Under the pieces are notes generated by a model. It did not search any database. It was not told where the DNA came from and saw only the letters and a program-made list of their open reading frames with translations. Source: a virus. Taken from it: a stretch of 64,000 nucleotides of DNA. This document shows positions 54,296 to 62,884 of this stretch, in pieces (the stretch's first letter is position 1; each line of letters starts with the position of its first letter). The position numbers and the translations under genes were made by a program. The stretch covers positions 62,001 through 126,000 of IMG/VR virus record IMGVR_UViG_3300027963_000042; one strand, given 5' to 3'.

Positions 54296-55223
54296 ACTTT
54301 CTAGCAATTGTTATTTTAGATCTTAGATCTCTTATCTCATCCATATACTTCTCTCTAATCTCCTTTATTCTTTTAGAAGCTAGTTCTCTTGCTTGATCCG
54401 GACTGGCTGAATTTTCAACTTCTTTATTTAGGATGTCCCTTTCCATATCCATAGCAACATATCTGTCGTTCCTCTCTTTTAAAAGGAAAGAAACAAGTTT
54501 TTTTCCTTGAGCTGGAACGTATTCTTTTATAGCATTTGTAAATTCGACTAAAGGAAGTTTAGCTATGAATTCAAACGAGGCATCGCTTTCATTCCCTGAT
54601 TTAGTATAATTATCTGGACCTGATGTTGATTTAGTTGATCCTGATTTATCCTTAAATCTCTCCCCTGCTTCAATGTCTTTAGTCATCAGGTTTCCGTACT
54701 TATTTCTGAAGTCAATATCTTTCTGCTTAGCTTTTAATAATGCTGCTTTATATTTAGAGTATAATGATCCAGAAAGCGAAGAATCTGCTAGGTTTTTAGC
54801 TCTCTTATACATCTCCTCAGCTATATCAGCATCAACTTTTGTTTTAAGCTTTTCCCAATATATTCTAACTCTTTTATTATCGCTTATGACATCTCTAACC
54901 TTAGTGAATATGCTTTCCGTCTTCTTCTCGTGAGATCTAGACTGAGCATCCATTAACTCATTATTTCTTTGAATCAAACGATCGATTCTTTTTATCTCTG
55001 CAGGATCGCTTTTGGTTTGGGATCTTTCCAGATCTAACTTATCAATCTCCACGTTAATATCTTCCCATTTTTCAACATATTCAAGCTCTGCTGATCTGTA
55101 CTCATTAGCTAATTTATCTAGTGATTCTATACTTCCACCAAAAGTTCCACTTAGCCAGTTTTTTATAGTGTCGAATATGCCAGCTTCATTTAAGCTGTCC
55201 CATTCTTTAAATTTTAAAGTCAT
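54288..55223 (-). CDS. Coiled-coil internal head protein candidate
   Basis: A 311-residue, highly charged helical protein. It starts M-T-L-K-F-K-E-W-D-S-L-N-E and then A-G-I-F, so the aromatic leader is followed by Leu11-Asn12-Glu13 and Ala14, a predicted prohead-protease cut. Residues about 40-310 are mostly Lys/Glu/Leu helices with long coiled-coil stretches. It lies 2 bases after another coiled-coil gene and overlaps the 90-residue internal protein. A core or scaffold component packaged in the head is inferred. There is no enzyme motif. Confidence 0.6.
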   Translation of the reverse strand: MTLKFKEWDSLNEAGIFDTIKNWLSGTFGGSIESLDKLANEYRSAELEYVEKWEDINVEIDKLDLERSQTKSDPAEIKRIDRLIQRNNELMDAQSRSHEKKTESIFTKVRDVISDNKRVRIYWEKLKTKVDADIAEEMYKRAKNLADSSLSGSLYSKYKAALLKAKQKDIDFRNKYGNLMTKDIEAGERFKDKSGSTKSTSGPDNYTKSGNESDASFEFIAKLPLVEFTNAIKEYVPAQGKKLVSFLLKERNDRYVAMDMERDILNKEVENSASPDQARELASKRIKEIREKYMDEIRDLRSKITIARKYA

Positions 55224-55225
55224 AC

Positions 55226-56374
55226 TTAGTTGTTTAGTTTATCTTTTGCAGTTCTTAATTTACTGGCGTCAATATTACCCGAAGGAGTAACGAATACATC
55301 AGAAATTATTTTCTTAGTTCCTGAGTTTGCATCTTCACCATCAGCTATTCCTTGATTTATCATATTAGTTAACTTTGTGAACTCTTGCTCCTTGCTTAAT
55401 GTCTTATCTATATCAGATTCAGTTTTGCCTAGATTCCTGAATAATTTTAATAGATTTTTCTTAGAATCCAAAGCTGAGCTAAGTTCAAGTAATTCAATCT
55501 TAGATTTTTCTATGTAAGATTTGCTAACCTTATCAGGATTAGCACCTATTCTTTTCTCCAATACTGTTAACTTTCTCTCGATATTTGCTCTTAAATCAGC
55601 AATATCTTTTTCAAGTTCCTTTTTTCTCTCGATGATATCTTTTCCTCTTCTCCCCGCAACCTTTTTCTTTTCCTTTTCCGAATCTAAGGAAAGGTCCTCC
55701 GTATCGGGTCCATTATCCTTCTTTTCTTCTTCCGATTTTTTATCCATTTGATCTTTCAGATTCTGAGCTTTCTCTTCTGCTTCTTTCTTTTTAGCATTAA
55801 TCTTATCCTGAAACTTCTTGATGTCTACGTCGTCAGCTTTATCTCTAGCCAATTTATATTCAAGTTCAGCTAATGCAATTTCATCGTCTGCTCTTCCTGC
55901 CTCGTAATACTCCCTCCTTCTAGTGTTATTATCAATAACCTTAGAGACGAAATCTTTTGCTTTTTTTATCTTAAGTGAATGCGACTTAATGAAAGTTTCA
56001 AACTCTTTTGTTTTAACTTCCCTTTCTCTTTCGACAGAGCTTATTTTTCCCTTGTCGTTTATTGAACTCAAACCATCTATTTCAGATTCTAGTTTTTCAA
56101 TATTTTCTTCGAAATTTGCTCTTTTCTCGATAGCATCAATTTCTAAATCTACAAGAAGCTTTCTTGCCTTATCGATCATTCCTACCCTAGATAAAGAGCC
56201 TAAGAAAAACTTAGAAAGTGAATTTTTAAGGTAGTCTCCGAAGATGCCTTCGTTTACTGTGTGATTAGGTTCTGATCTTTCTAGGGAAGCAAACTCCTCA
56301 CTAAGTTCACGGTCTACAGTTTCTATCAGAGACTCGTATTTTTTAAAATCATTAAAAGATGGTAGATTCTTCAT
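55226..56374 (-). CDS. Coiled-coil head core protein candidate
   Basis: A 382-residue, very charged coiled-coil protein. The N-terminus has S-F-N-D-F-K-K-Y-E-S-L-I-E (candidate cut after Glu18) and a second V-N-E-G-I-F-G site at about 40-46. The middle (about 80-250) is long Lys/Glu helix with an acidic N-G-P-D-T-E-D segment near 217-223. It is the first gene downstream of the capsid unit's terminator, with a GATATATA core 26 bases upstream. Function is inferred as a head core or scaffold-like protein from neighbours, leader and composition. Confidence 0.6.
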   Translation of the reverse strand: MKNLPSFNDFKKYESLIETVDRELSEEFASLERSEPNHTVNEGIFGDYLKNSLSKFFLGSLSRVGMIDKARKLLVDLEIDAIEKRANFEENIEKLESEIDGLSSINDKGKISSVEREREVKTKEFETFIKSHSLKIKKAKDFVSKVIDNNTRRREYYEAGRADDEIALAELEYKLARDKADDVDIKKFQDKINAKKKEAEEKAQNLKDQMDKKSEEEKKDNGPDTEDLSLDSEKEKKKVAGRRGKDIIERKKELEKDIADLRANIERKLTVLEKRIGANPDKVSKSYIEKSKIELLELSSALDSKKNLLKLFRNLGKTESDIDKTLSKEQEFTKLTNMINQGIADGEDANSGTKKIISDVFVTPSGNIDASKLRTAKDKLNN

Positions 56375-56400
56375 TACAAAACAATACTTTTTTTATATTG

Positions 56401-56408
56401 TATATATC
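56401..56408 (-). promoter_or_regulatory. Candidate late promoter core for the internal-protein unit
   Basis: The minus strand reads TTGGATATATACAATATA, 26 bases before the ATG of the 382-residue coiled-coil gene and downstream of the capsid terminator. Confidence 0.55.
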
Positions 56409-56444
56409 CAATTGGAATTTTTATTCTTAACCAGGAAGCACAAA

Positions 56445-56472
56445 AAAACCCTAGGATAAATCCTAGGGTTTT
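56445..56472 (-). terminator. Strong intrinsic terminator after the major capsid gene
   Basis: A 13-base perfect inverted repeat AAAACCCTAGGAT / ATCCTAGGGTTTT with a 2-base loop in the arms' centre. It lies 18 bases after the capsid stop and is followed by T-rich sequence on the minus strand. Confidence 0.92.
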
Positions 56473-56490
56473 AATTATGCGTGAGTTAGA

Positions 56491-58212
56491 TTATGCTAAA
56501 CCACCAGCAGGTACGTTAACAAAGAATGTTAAGTACATAGTTTCAGGTAACATACCAGCTTCAACTAATGCGTATCTAGATTTAACTGCGATCTTAGGTG
56601 ACATTGTTCCTTCAGAGATAGTCTGAATAGACTCTGCCATCATGTAAGGCATAAATTTGATACCTGGTTCATCGTCTCCACCTTTTCTTCCAACTAATAC
56701 TCTTGTATCACTGTAGCTCATGTTTTGATCAACATATACAGTCATACCAGCAAGCGAACCTACAGGGTATAAAGTACCATTGTTTTGAGTTAAAGTGTTA
56801 GAGAATGGTGCGAAAGTGAATTGAGAGATATCTTGAAGTGCACTTGCAACTGCAGCGTTTGTAACGATGAAGTTAGCAGGACCTCTTCTACCTCTGTTAG
56901 CTACCACGTTACCAGCTGCAAGAATTCTTGAGAATAATCTTCTTTGTAAAGTTGATAAGTTCTCATATCCTCCTGATGCAGGACCTGCAGGGATTACCAT
57001 TGTAGATGTAGTGTCGTCTTTCTTAACGTAAGCAGCTGTAGTTCCAGCACCACCACCAATAACTAAGTTAAGGTTAAGGTTTTGGTTTTCTACGCTTAAG
57101 AATTGTACGTGGTTAGACCATCCTAAAGCAAATGATCTTGAAAGGATGTGTTTGTTGATTGCTTGAGAAACCTCATTAACCAATGCGTTCTCGATCATTG
57201 AAATAACATCGATACCGAATTGTTTGTTAAGATCCTGAATTTGCTCAGTTGTAACTGAAGCAGCAACTTGGAAAGTTTCAGCTTCTACGAACTTAGTGAA
57301 AGTCGAAAGACCCATTGAGTTGTAGTAAGTAGATTCTCCAACACCTCTTAACATTGGGTTGTAAGTTTTAGTACCATCAACGTAAGGACCTTGGTAAGCA
57401 TCGGTATTGTTAAATCCTGCTCCAGAGAAACCTTGGATATGATCTTCTAAAGCTTTAACTAATTGTGCAGTTCCAGCTGAGTTTTGAGTGTAGAATCCTG
57501 ATCCACCAGCTCCAGTAACTACTTGTACAGGAGTACCGTTGAAGTAAGAAGCAACGTTAGAACCTGATGCTAAAGCAGTGATTTGGAAGATAGGGAAACC
57601 ATCAATTCTTGATAGACCTACGAAAGTTAAAAGTAAAGTGCTGCTTACAGAAGCAGTAGCACCTACTGTGAAAGTTCCGGCAGTAGCACCAGTAGCACCA
57701 GGAGTACCTGCAGCAGTTTGGTAAACTGGGAATTTAATCATTGAAGGAGCAGAAGCTAACTGATCAGCAGCTGAACTAGCAGCAGCAGCAGCTACTTTAC
57801 CACCTGCGTATACGTAGTCTAAGTAAGACAGAATACCAGTTGGACCTGACATAGGGATAACAGGAACGATATCAAAACCTACAGTCTTCGCAGCTACCTG
57901 AATAGCTAATGGAAGTAATGAAGGGAATTTATCGCCTGAACCTTGCCAAGTGTTGTTGTAAAAACCAGCGTTTGCGCCAGTTGTTAAAGCAGCAGCACCA
58001 CCAAATGATGCTCCTGGGAATGCTGGAGGAGCAACAGTACCCATACCGTTTACTACGCCTAGTGAGTTGTATGCACCAGCAGATTCATTTAATGAATGGT
58101 AATGACAATATTTAGTCAACCATCCTTTTTTGTTCTCGTCTGTGATACCAGCCTTGCTCTCAATAAGAGGTGACCAGGTTTCATAGATTTCTTGTTCGTT
58201 TATCAATTTCAT
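56491..58212 (-). CDS. Major capsid protein, gp23-like
   Basis: A 573-residue protein with T4 gp23 features. The N-terminus (E-I-Y-E-T-W-S-P-L-I-E) resembles gp23's E-L-L-x-K-W-x-P-L-L-E. Leu41-Asn42-Glu43 then Ser is a candidate propeptide cut, comparable with gp23 cleavage after an L-T-E site. Conserved motifs include A-N-F-I-V-T-N-A-A-V (about 455-464) and T-V-Y-V-D-Q near 500. A C-terminal G-I-K-F-M-P-Y...K-S-R-Y-A-L follows. Gly/Ala-Thr-Gly inserts are seen near residues 173-185. It is the second gene after the protease, in the classical gp21-gp23 order. Confidence 0.9.
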   Translation of the reverse strand: MKLINEQEIYETWSPLIESKAGITDENKKGWLTKYCHYHSLNESAGAYNSLGVVNGMGTVAPPAFPGASFGGAAALTTGANAGFYNNTWQGSGDKFPSLLPLAIQVAAKTVGFDIVPVIPMSGPTGILSYLDYVYAGGKVAAAAASSAADQLASAPSMIKFPVYQTAAGTPGATGATAGTFTVGATASVSSTLLLTFVGLSRIDGFPIFQITALASGSNVASYFNGTPVQVVTGAGGSGFYTQNSAGTAQLVKALEDHIQGFSGAGFNNTDAYQGPYVDGTKTYNPMLRGVGESTYYNSMGLSTFTKFVEAETFQVAASVTTEQIQDLNKQFGIDVISMIENALVNEVSQAINKHILSRSFALGWSNHVQFLSVENQNLNLNLVIGGGAGTTAAYVKKDDTTSTMVIPAGPASGGYENLSTLQRRLFSRILAAGNVVANRGRRGPANFIVTNAAVASALQDISQFTFAPFSNTLTQNNGTLYPVGSLAGMTVYVDQNMSYSDTRVLVGRKGGDDEPGIKFMPYMMAESIQTISEGTMSPKIAVKSRYALVEAGMLPETMYLTFFVNVPAGGLA

Positions 58213-58235
58213 GATTTTAGTTGTTTTTTTTGTTT

Positions 58236-60200
58236 TTATCTTTTTGGAAATTTTTGCTCAAGTGCAGAAGCAATATAATTCATATAATCTGAAGAATATC
58301 CTTGTGGTTTTGCAGTCTCGGCTACATTTTCACTCTCGTCAAGTTTTTGTACTCCAACTGTTTTAGCTCCAAGCTGACGTGTTGACCAGAAATTTTTGAT
58401 CTGATAAGGTGTATCTAAATTATAGAAGTTTGACTGAGCAACAATTGATTGCTGATGTCCTTCAGATAAAGATTCCCATACCGGAGCATATTCTGCTGGC
58501 ATTTGGTCAATAAACTTAAGACCTGTTTTAGAGGTGTCTTCTGACTCGTTAAGAGTTGTTTCGTTAGCCTTTTGTGTTTCGGCTGATGTTCTTACTGCTT
58601 TAGCAGCTTCGTTGATATTTGAAGCGGTTTTTTGTGTCTTAACCGATTCTATTAATGAATCAATCTGTGAAGTTAGGTTCTCGTAGTTTCCAGCAAAGCC
58701 AGATTCGTTAAGACCTGCTTCTGCAGATAGATTTACATTTTCTATTAATGATTGCGTAGATCCTACAGGCAATTTGTTAGCAACTGATTCTGCAATATAC
58801 TCACTGTAAGCAATACCTTTGTTTAATTTCTCCGCAATGTATTCTGAATAATCTAATCCTTTATTAACATTCTCTGCTAAATAATCAGAGTACTCAATGT
58901 TTTTGTTTAGATTCTCTGCAATGTATTCAGTGTATTCGATTCCGTTGTTTAATTTTTCTGCAACGTACTCAGTGTAAGCAATACCTTTATCTAAGCTTTC
59001 GCCAAGATATTCTGAATAAGCAATACCTTTATCTACGTTTTCTGCTAGATACTCAGAATATTGAACGCTTTGATCTAATTTTTCTGCTAGGTATTTAGAA
59101 TACTCGATGTTCTTATCTACGCTCTCAGCTACATACTCTGAATAAGAAATAGATTTGTCAACATTCTCAGCTAGATATTTAGCATAAGAAATATTTTTGT
59201 CTAGATTTTCAGCTAAATATTTACTGTAGCTAATATTGCTATCTAAGTTTTCTGCAAGATATTCGCCATACTTAATAGAATCTTCTAAATTCTCAGCTAA
59301 ATATTCTGCATATTTTTCAAGCTTAGCAACTCTTTCCTCAAGAGCATCATTAGCTTTACTTAAATCTTCGGATTCGCTTAGCGATGTTTTTTGGGTTTTA
59401 GCCTCTGCGATAGCTGCTTTCATCGAATCCATTTCTTTTTTCAAGAATACTGAATACTGATTAAGCTCCTCCGCAGTAACAAATTCATTGTTCTCCATAA
59501 GGACTGATTTATTTTTATTGTCTGATTTATTCACGATTTTGTTGAATTCTTCGTTATTTTCAACTTTATATATCTTCAGTGAAGATTCTTTTTCGATACC
59601 TAAAGATTCATTTAAGCATTCTAATGAATTTAATATGCTATTATTTTTCATTGCTTGAAAATATTGAGATGTAAACCCTTCACTCTCATATACTCTTTCA
59701 AGCTGAGCATCCTTAAATCCAGGATCTGCTACTAGATCATAGGTAAAAATTTTCTTAATCGCCACCTTCTTATCGTTGCCAACGGATCCAGCTGCTCTTG
59801 AAGAAATAGAAAGAGGAACACCAGCATCTACTAGATTCTTAGCTATTCTACCCGCTGGGGTATCAAGAAGCTTAACCTTAATTTTAAGATCCCTATTGCT
59901 TTTGTCGTAGTTAAGATCTGTCACCATATGTGAGATATTCTTAAGTGATACGTCAAATTTCTCCGGATGATCTAATTCTCCAACTAGTCTATTCTGAGAT
60001 ATCTTATCTTTTAAATAATCTAGGTGAGGTAGATATTCGCTCTCTTCGTAAATTCTATTGTTGTTGTTCTCTTTACCGAAAACAGCAGCAATACCTTCCA
60101 GAACGTAATCATCTTTATCAGACTTTTTAGCTTCTAGAACGGAATTCTGTCTTTCGAGGATGAATACCATGTTTTCGTTTATTGATTGCAGTTGTGGCAT
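58236..60200 (-). CDS. gp21-like prohead protease fused to repeat-rich scaffold
   Basis: A 654-residue fusion. Residues about 30-170 are the T4 gp21-type serine protease: N-N-N-R-I-Y, G-E-L-D-H-P with His78, and P-L-S-I-S-S-R-A-A-G with the likely catalytic Ser133 or Ser134. Residues 297-477 are thirteen tandem 14-residue repeats (Y-S-E-Y-L-A-E-N-L-D-K-x-I-x), predicted helical, which take the place of the separate gp22 scaffold. The C-terminal 170 residues are Gln/Glu/Ser-rich. Many (L/I)-x-E sites lie between domains, for example at 196-198, 497-499 and 550-552. T4 gp21 is 212 residues and gp22 is separate. It starts a unit with a GATATATA core 27 bases before the ATG. Confidence 0.88.
   Translation of the reverse strand: MPQLQSINENMVFILERQNSVLEAKKSDKDDYVLEGIAAVFGKENNNNRIYEESEYLPHLDYLKDKISQNRLVGELDHPEKFDVSLKNISHMVTDLNYDKSNRDLKIKVKLLDTPAGRIAKNLVDAGVPLSISSRAAGSVGNDKKVAIKKIFTYDLVADPGFKDAQLERVYESEGFTSQYFQAMKNNSILNSLECLNESLGIEKESSLKIYKVENNEEFNKIVNKSDNKNKSVLMENNEFVTAEELNQYSVFLKKEMDSMKAAIAEAKTQKTSLSESEDLSKANDALEERVAKLEKYAEYLAENLEDSIKYGEYLAENLDSNISYSKYLAENLDKNISYAKYLAENVDKSISYSEYVAESVDKNIEYSKYLAEKLDQSVQYSEYLAENVDKGIAYSEYLGESLDKGIAYTEYVAEKLNNGIEYTEYIAENLNKNIEYSDYLAENVNKGLDYSEYIAEKLNKGIAYSEYIAESVANKLPVGSTQSLIENVNLSAEAGLNESGFAGNYENLTSQIDSLIESVKTQKTASNINEAAKAVRTSAETQKANETTLNESEDTSKTGLKFIDQMPAEYAPVWESLSEGHQQSIVAQSNFYNLDTPYQIKNFWSTRQLGAKTVGVQKLDESENVAETAKPQGYSSDYMNYIASALEQKFPKR
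58770..59312 (-). repeat. Thirteen 14-residue (42-base) tandem repeats in the prohead gene
   Basis: Residues 297-477 are thirteen consecutive copies of a 14-residue unit (last copy 13), each beginning Tyr-x-x-Tyr and containing Ala/Gly-Glu. The DNA units are divergent at third positions, so this is an old, selected array, unlike the 69-base array. Confidence 0.95.
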
Positions 60201-60227
60201 GTTTTTATACTACTTTTTTATGTTTAT

Positions 60228-60235
60228 TATATATC
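60228..60235 (-). promoter_or_regulatory. Candidate late promoter core for the protease-capsid unit
   Basis: The minus strand reads GTCGATATATAATAA, 27 bases before the ATG of the protease-scaffold gene, in the 58-base gap after the 872-residue gene. Confidence 0.5.
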
Positions 60236-60258
60236 GACAGAAAAAATTATTTTTTTGC

Positions 60259-62877
60259 TTATTCATATTTTATTCTATCCTTTGTCTGCTCAACAAATCT
60301 TTTAGCAAGTTCAAAGGCTTCACCATCTGTCACCCTATATTTTCTTGTTTTATCTCCAAAAGCAGCATATCTGTTTTTAAACTTAACCTCTGTAGTATCC
60401 CCCTTATCGTCAAAAAATTCTTTTGCAAAAGTTATTGTTTTCCAATTTTCTATCTTAAGTGCCTCCTTATCCCTTGTGGTTAATATGGTATCAAAGAGAT
60501 TGACACCTCCAGGCAATTGTGTGTCTTTTATAACTGTAGAATTTTTTCTATCCTTAATATCAACGTCTTTGGCATTAGTTTTTATATAATAATCATCCGC
60601 CTTGATATCTACCTCTTTTTCCTTATCCTTATCCTTATCATTATTAGAGTCATCAGCATCTTGAACCTCATCTTTGACAACTGGTTTAATCTCTTCTTTC
60701 TTTTCTACGTAATTATAAAGTCCTCTTTTAGTTTCTTCCAGCATCTCATCGGTATTAGGCTCAATCTCAATTGAATCACCATTTCTAGCCTCCCAGTCGA
60801 TAGGATCTAATAAGAAGTTGGTAAAATCACCCGTCTCATATTTTCCTCTAAGCTTAGGATCTGCATAATCCCTCTCTACAACAATATAGATTGCTATTTC
60901 TGCAGGTCCGCTTTTTTGTTCAGAAGTTAGATCTATCATTTGTGATCCTTTAGAATCCATATCATCCGTTCCTTCTACCGAATTTCCGCTTACTGTTTTA
61001 GTCTGAACGTTTTCGTCTTCTAATACAGGATACCCTTGTTTCTTAAAGTCCGAGAATTTAGTTATTACCTGAGACGATGTATTTAAGTTATCATTAACCT
61101 CTACCTCTACCTTCTCTTCATCCTCAACAGGTTTTTGTTCAGCAGTTTCTATTTTATTTTCAGTCTCTCTTGATAAGGTAACTCCAAAAATCCTATCAAG
61201 ATCAGCAGAAGAATATTTAGATAATTCCTCAGTGGTTACTTTTTTACCAACAACATTTATTATATTATCCTCAGAGTCACTGAAATGAAACTCATACGAT
61301 TCTGGTGCATCCGGATCAGATATCAATAATGTTCCAGACGAATTATCAAACTCGGACTCAAATAATTCCCAATCACATGAACCTTGGTAATTAAACAGAG
61401 CATTAAGATCATTCTCGATAGATAACATTTTAAAATCAAGATCTTCATTATCGAAATAGCCTCTTTCTACCACATCACTATTATCAAATGAGATTAAAGT
61501 TAGATCATACTTTGATATTTGCTTCTGTACTTCTTTCGAGTTGATCTGGCTTAATATGAATACTGATTCGGATCCTGTATCTGCAACCTTTACTATCTCC
61601 ATCGTTGTTCTAGTCTCATTGCTGAATAAGAATGAAACAGCCATTCCCCATCCTCCAGCAGGTTGTGACCAACATACGGTGATGGGCACACCAATCTTTA
61701 TTGATTTTGGATCGAATGATTCTTTAGCAAAATCATCGACGTTTCCTAATCTAGGAGCTTGATTTCCACTATACCAATTCCAAGTTGATCCGACAGCATT
61801 AATAGCTAAAAGTGCCCAACCTATCGGATTTGTCAATTCAGCTGCTTTAACAAGACTTCCTGCGGCTTTAGCTCCAGTAACAAATCCTTTGACCATACCT
61901 AAAGATTTTGCTGCTATACCTGCATTCTGCATTCTGCCCAATGATCTCTGGAGTTTAGCTCCTTCTACCCCGGCCTTTCCTATCTTACTCCAGAATGAAA
62001 CTGCTTTCATTGGATTTACTGCGCTCCAAATTCCCTTTATACCTTTACTGGCTTTAGTAAGCAGGCTAGCTGATTTTACTGCAGTCTTTCCTGTTCTTAG
62101 AAACTTTATTGCTTTCCAACCTCTTCTTAGAACAATTGCACCACCTAAATATTTAAGGCTAGCAAATATTGCGGTTCCTGCTACAGCATAAGTAGCTACT
62201 TTAATACCAGTATTAAGTGCGTCCTTTGCTAAACCAGGTCCAGTAGAATCTTCATCTACTTTTCCAGTTAGTTTTCTGTCACTGATGTCAAACAACATAA
62301 ACTTAGAGTTTTTGTTATTTGTCTCTAGAGGCATCATCTTATAGGCATCTAATGTCTCAATTAGATTAGCCCCAGACTCCTGATCTTCCAGACAAAGAAA
62401 AACAGCTTTTGAATTTCCTGGTGTCTGGCTCTTAACAATAAATTCACTATCCAATTTTCCGTCCGCCTCTAATTTATTATAGGCAAAGTGGAATTTTACA
62501 ACCTTTTCCTCTTCTGACTTAGTATTGGCAGCATCTTCAAATACTGAATTGGAAATGAAATCACCAAATTTAGATACCCTTCCTTCTGGCTGAAATTCAT
62601 TAGATTCCCTTAATGCTTTTTGCATAGAGTAACCGCTGCCTCCTAAAGATTCCCTAATTATCTCAGAAATATCCCCGTAGTTTGGTATTTCTTCGGAATC
62701 AGCAACCCATTCGCTAGGGTTTTTATCCAACCAATTTTTAAAGTCTGATGAGTATGCCCACCACTGAAAGTCTTCGAGTGATTGACTTGTTGCTCCCTCC
62801 ATTTTAATAGGTATAGTAAACATGGGGAAATCGTTTCCTCTAGCATATTTACCGTCTGTTGCTAATAATATTATCAT
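60259..62877 (-). CDS. 872-residue head-region protein with hydrophobic helices
   Basis: An 872-residue protein. Residues about 215-370 carry two or three hydrophobic, Gly/Ala-rich helices, including a 26-residue hydrophobic stretch near 222-247 (I-K-V-A-T-Y-A-V-A-G-T) and P-I-G-W-A-L-L-A-I-N-A-V-G near 355. Amphipathic basic helices lie between them. Residues 1-210 and 380-870 are soluble, and the latter is acidic (Asp/Glu/Lys-rich, about 580-760). It lies between the nucleotidyltransferase and the protease. A pilot or ejection protein that inserts in the host membrane is plausible, but no homologue is recognised. A GATATATA core lies 64 bases upstream. Confidence 0.55.
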   Translation of the reverse strand: MIILLATDGKYARGNDFPMFTIPIKMEGATSQSLEDFQWWAYSSDFKNWLDKNPSEWVADSEEIPNYGDISEIIRESLGGSGYSMQKALRESNEFQPEGRVSKFGDFISNSVFEDAANTKSEEEKVVKFHFAYNKLEADGKLDSEFIVKSQTPGNSKAVFLCLEDQESGANLIETLDAYKMMPLETNNKNSKFMLFDISDRKLTGKVDEDSTGPGLAKDALNTGIKVATYAVAGTAIFASLKYLGGAIVLRRGWKAIKFLRTGKTAVKSASLLTKASKGIKGIWSAVNPMKAVSFWSKIGKAGVEGAKLQRSLGRMQNAGIAAKSLGMVKGFVTGAKAAGSLVKAAELTNPIGWALLAINAVGSTWNWYSGNQAPRLGNVDDFAKESFDPKSIKIGVPITVCWSQPAGGWGMAVSFLFSNETRTTMEIVKVADTGSESVFILSQINSKEVQKQISKYDLTLISFDNSDVVERGYFDNEDLDFKMLSIENDLNALFNYQGSCDWELFESEFDNSSGTLLISDPDAPESYEFHFSDSEDNIINVVGKKVTTEELSKYSSADLDRIFGVTLSRETENKIETAEQKPVEDEEKVEVEVNDNLNTSSQVITKFSDFKKQGYPVLEDENVQTKTVSGNSVEGTDDMDSKGSQMIDLTSEQKSGPAEIAIYIVVERDYADPKLRGKYETGDFTNFLLDPIDWEARNGDSIEIEPNTDEMLEETKRGLYNYVEKKEEIKPVVKDEVQDADDSNNDKDKDKEKEVDIKADDYYIKTNAKDVDIKDRKNSTVIKDTQLPGGVNLFDTILTTRDKEALKIENWKTITFAKEFFDDKGDTTEVKFKNRYAAFGDKTRKYRVTDGEAFELAKRFVEQTKDRIKYE

Positions 62878-62884
62878 TGTATTT

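Noticed and set aside
54296-54307. Longer start (TTG at 54307) for the 90-residue protein
   Set aside because: The internal ATG at 54295 gives the M-L-K-Y-R-E-F leader that matches the family.
58770-59312. Second regular repeat array
   Set aside because: The 42-base period encodes thirteen helical protein repeats in an intact frame, with no spacers.
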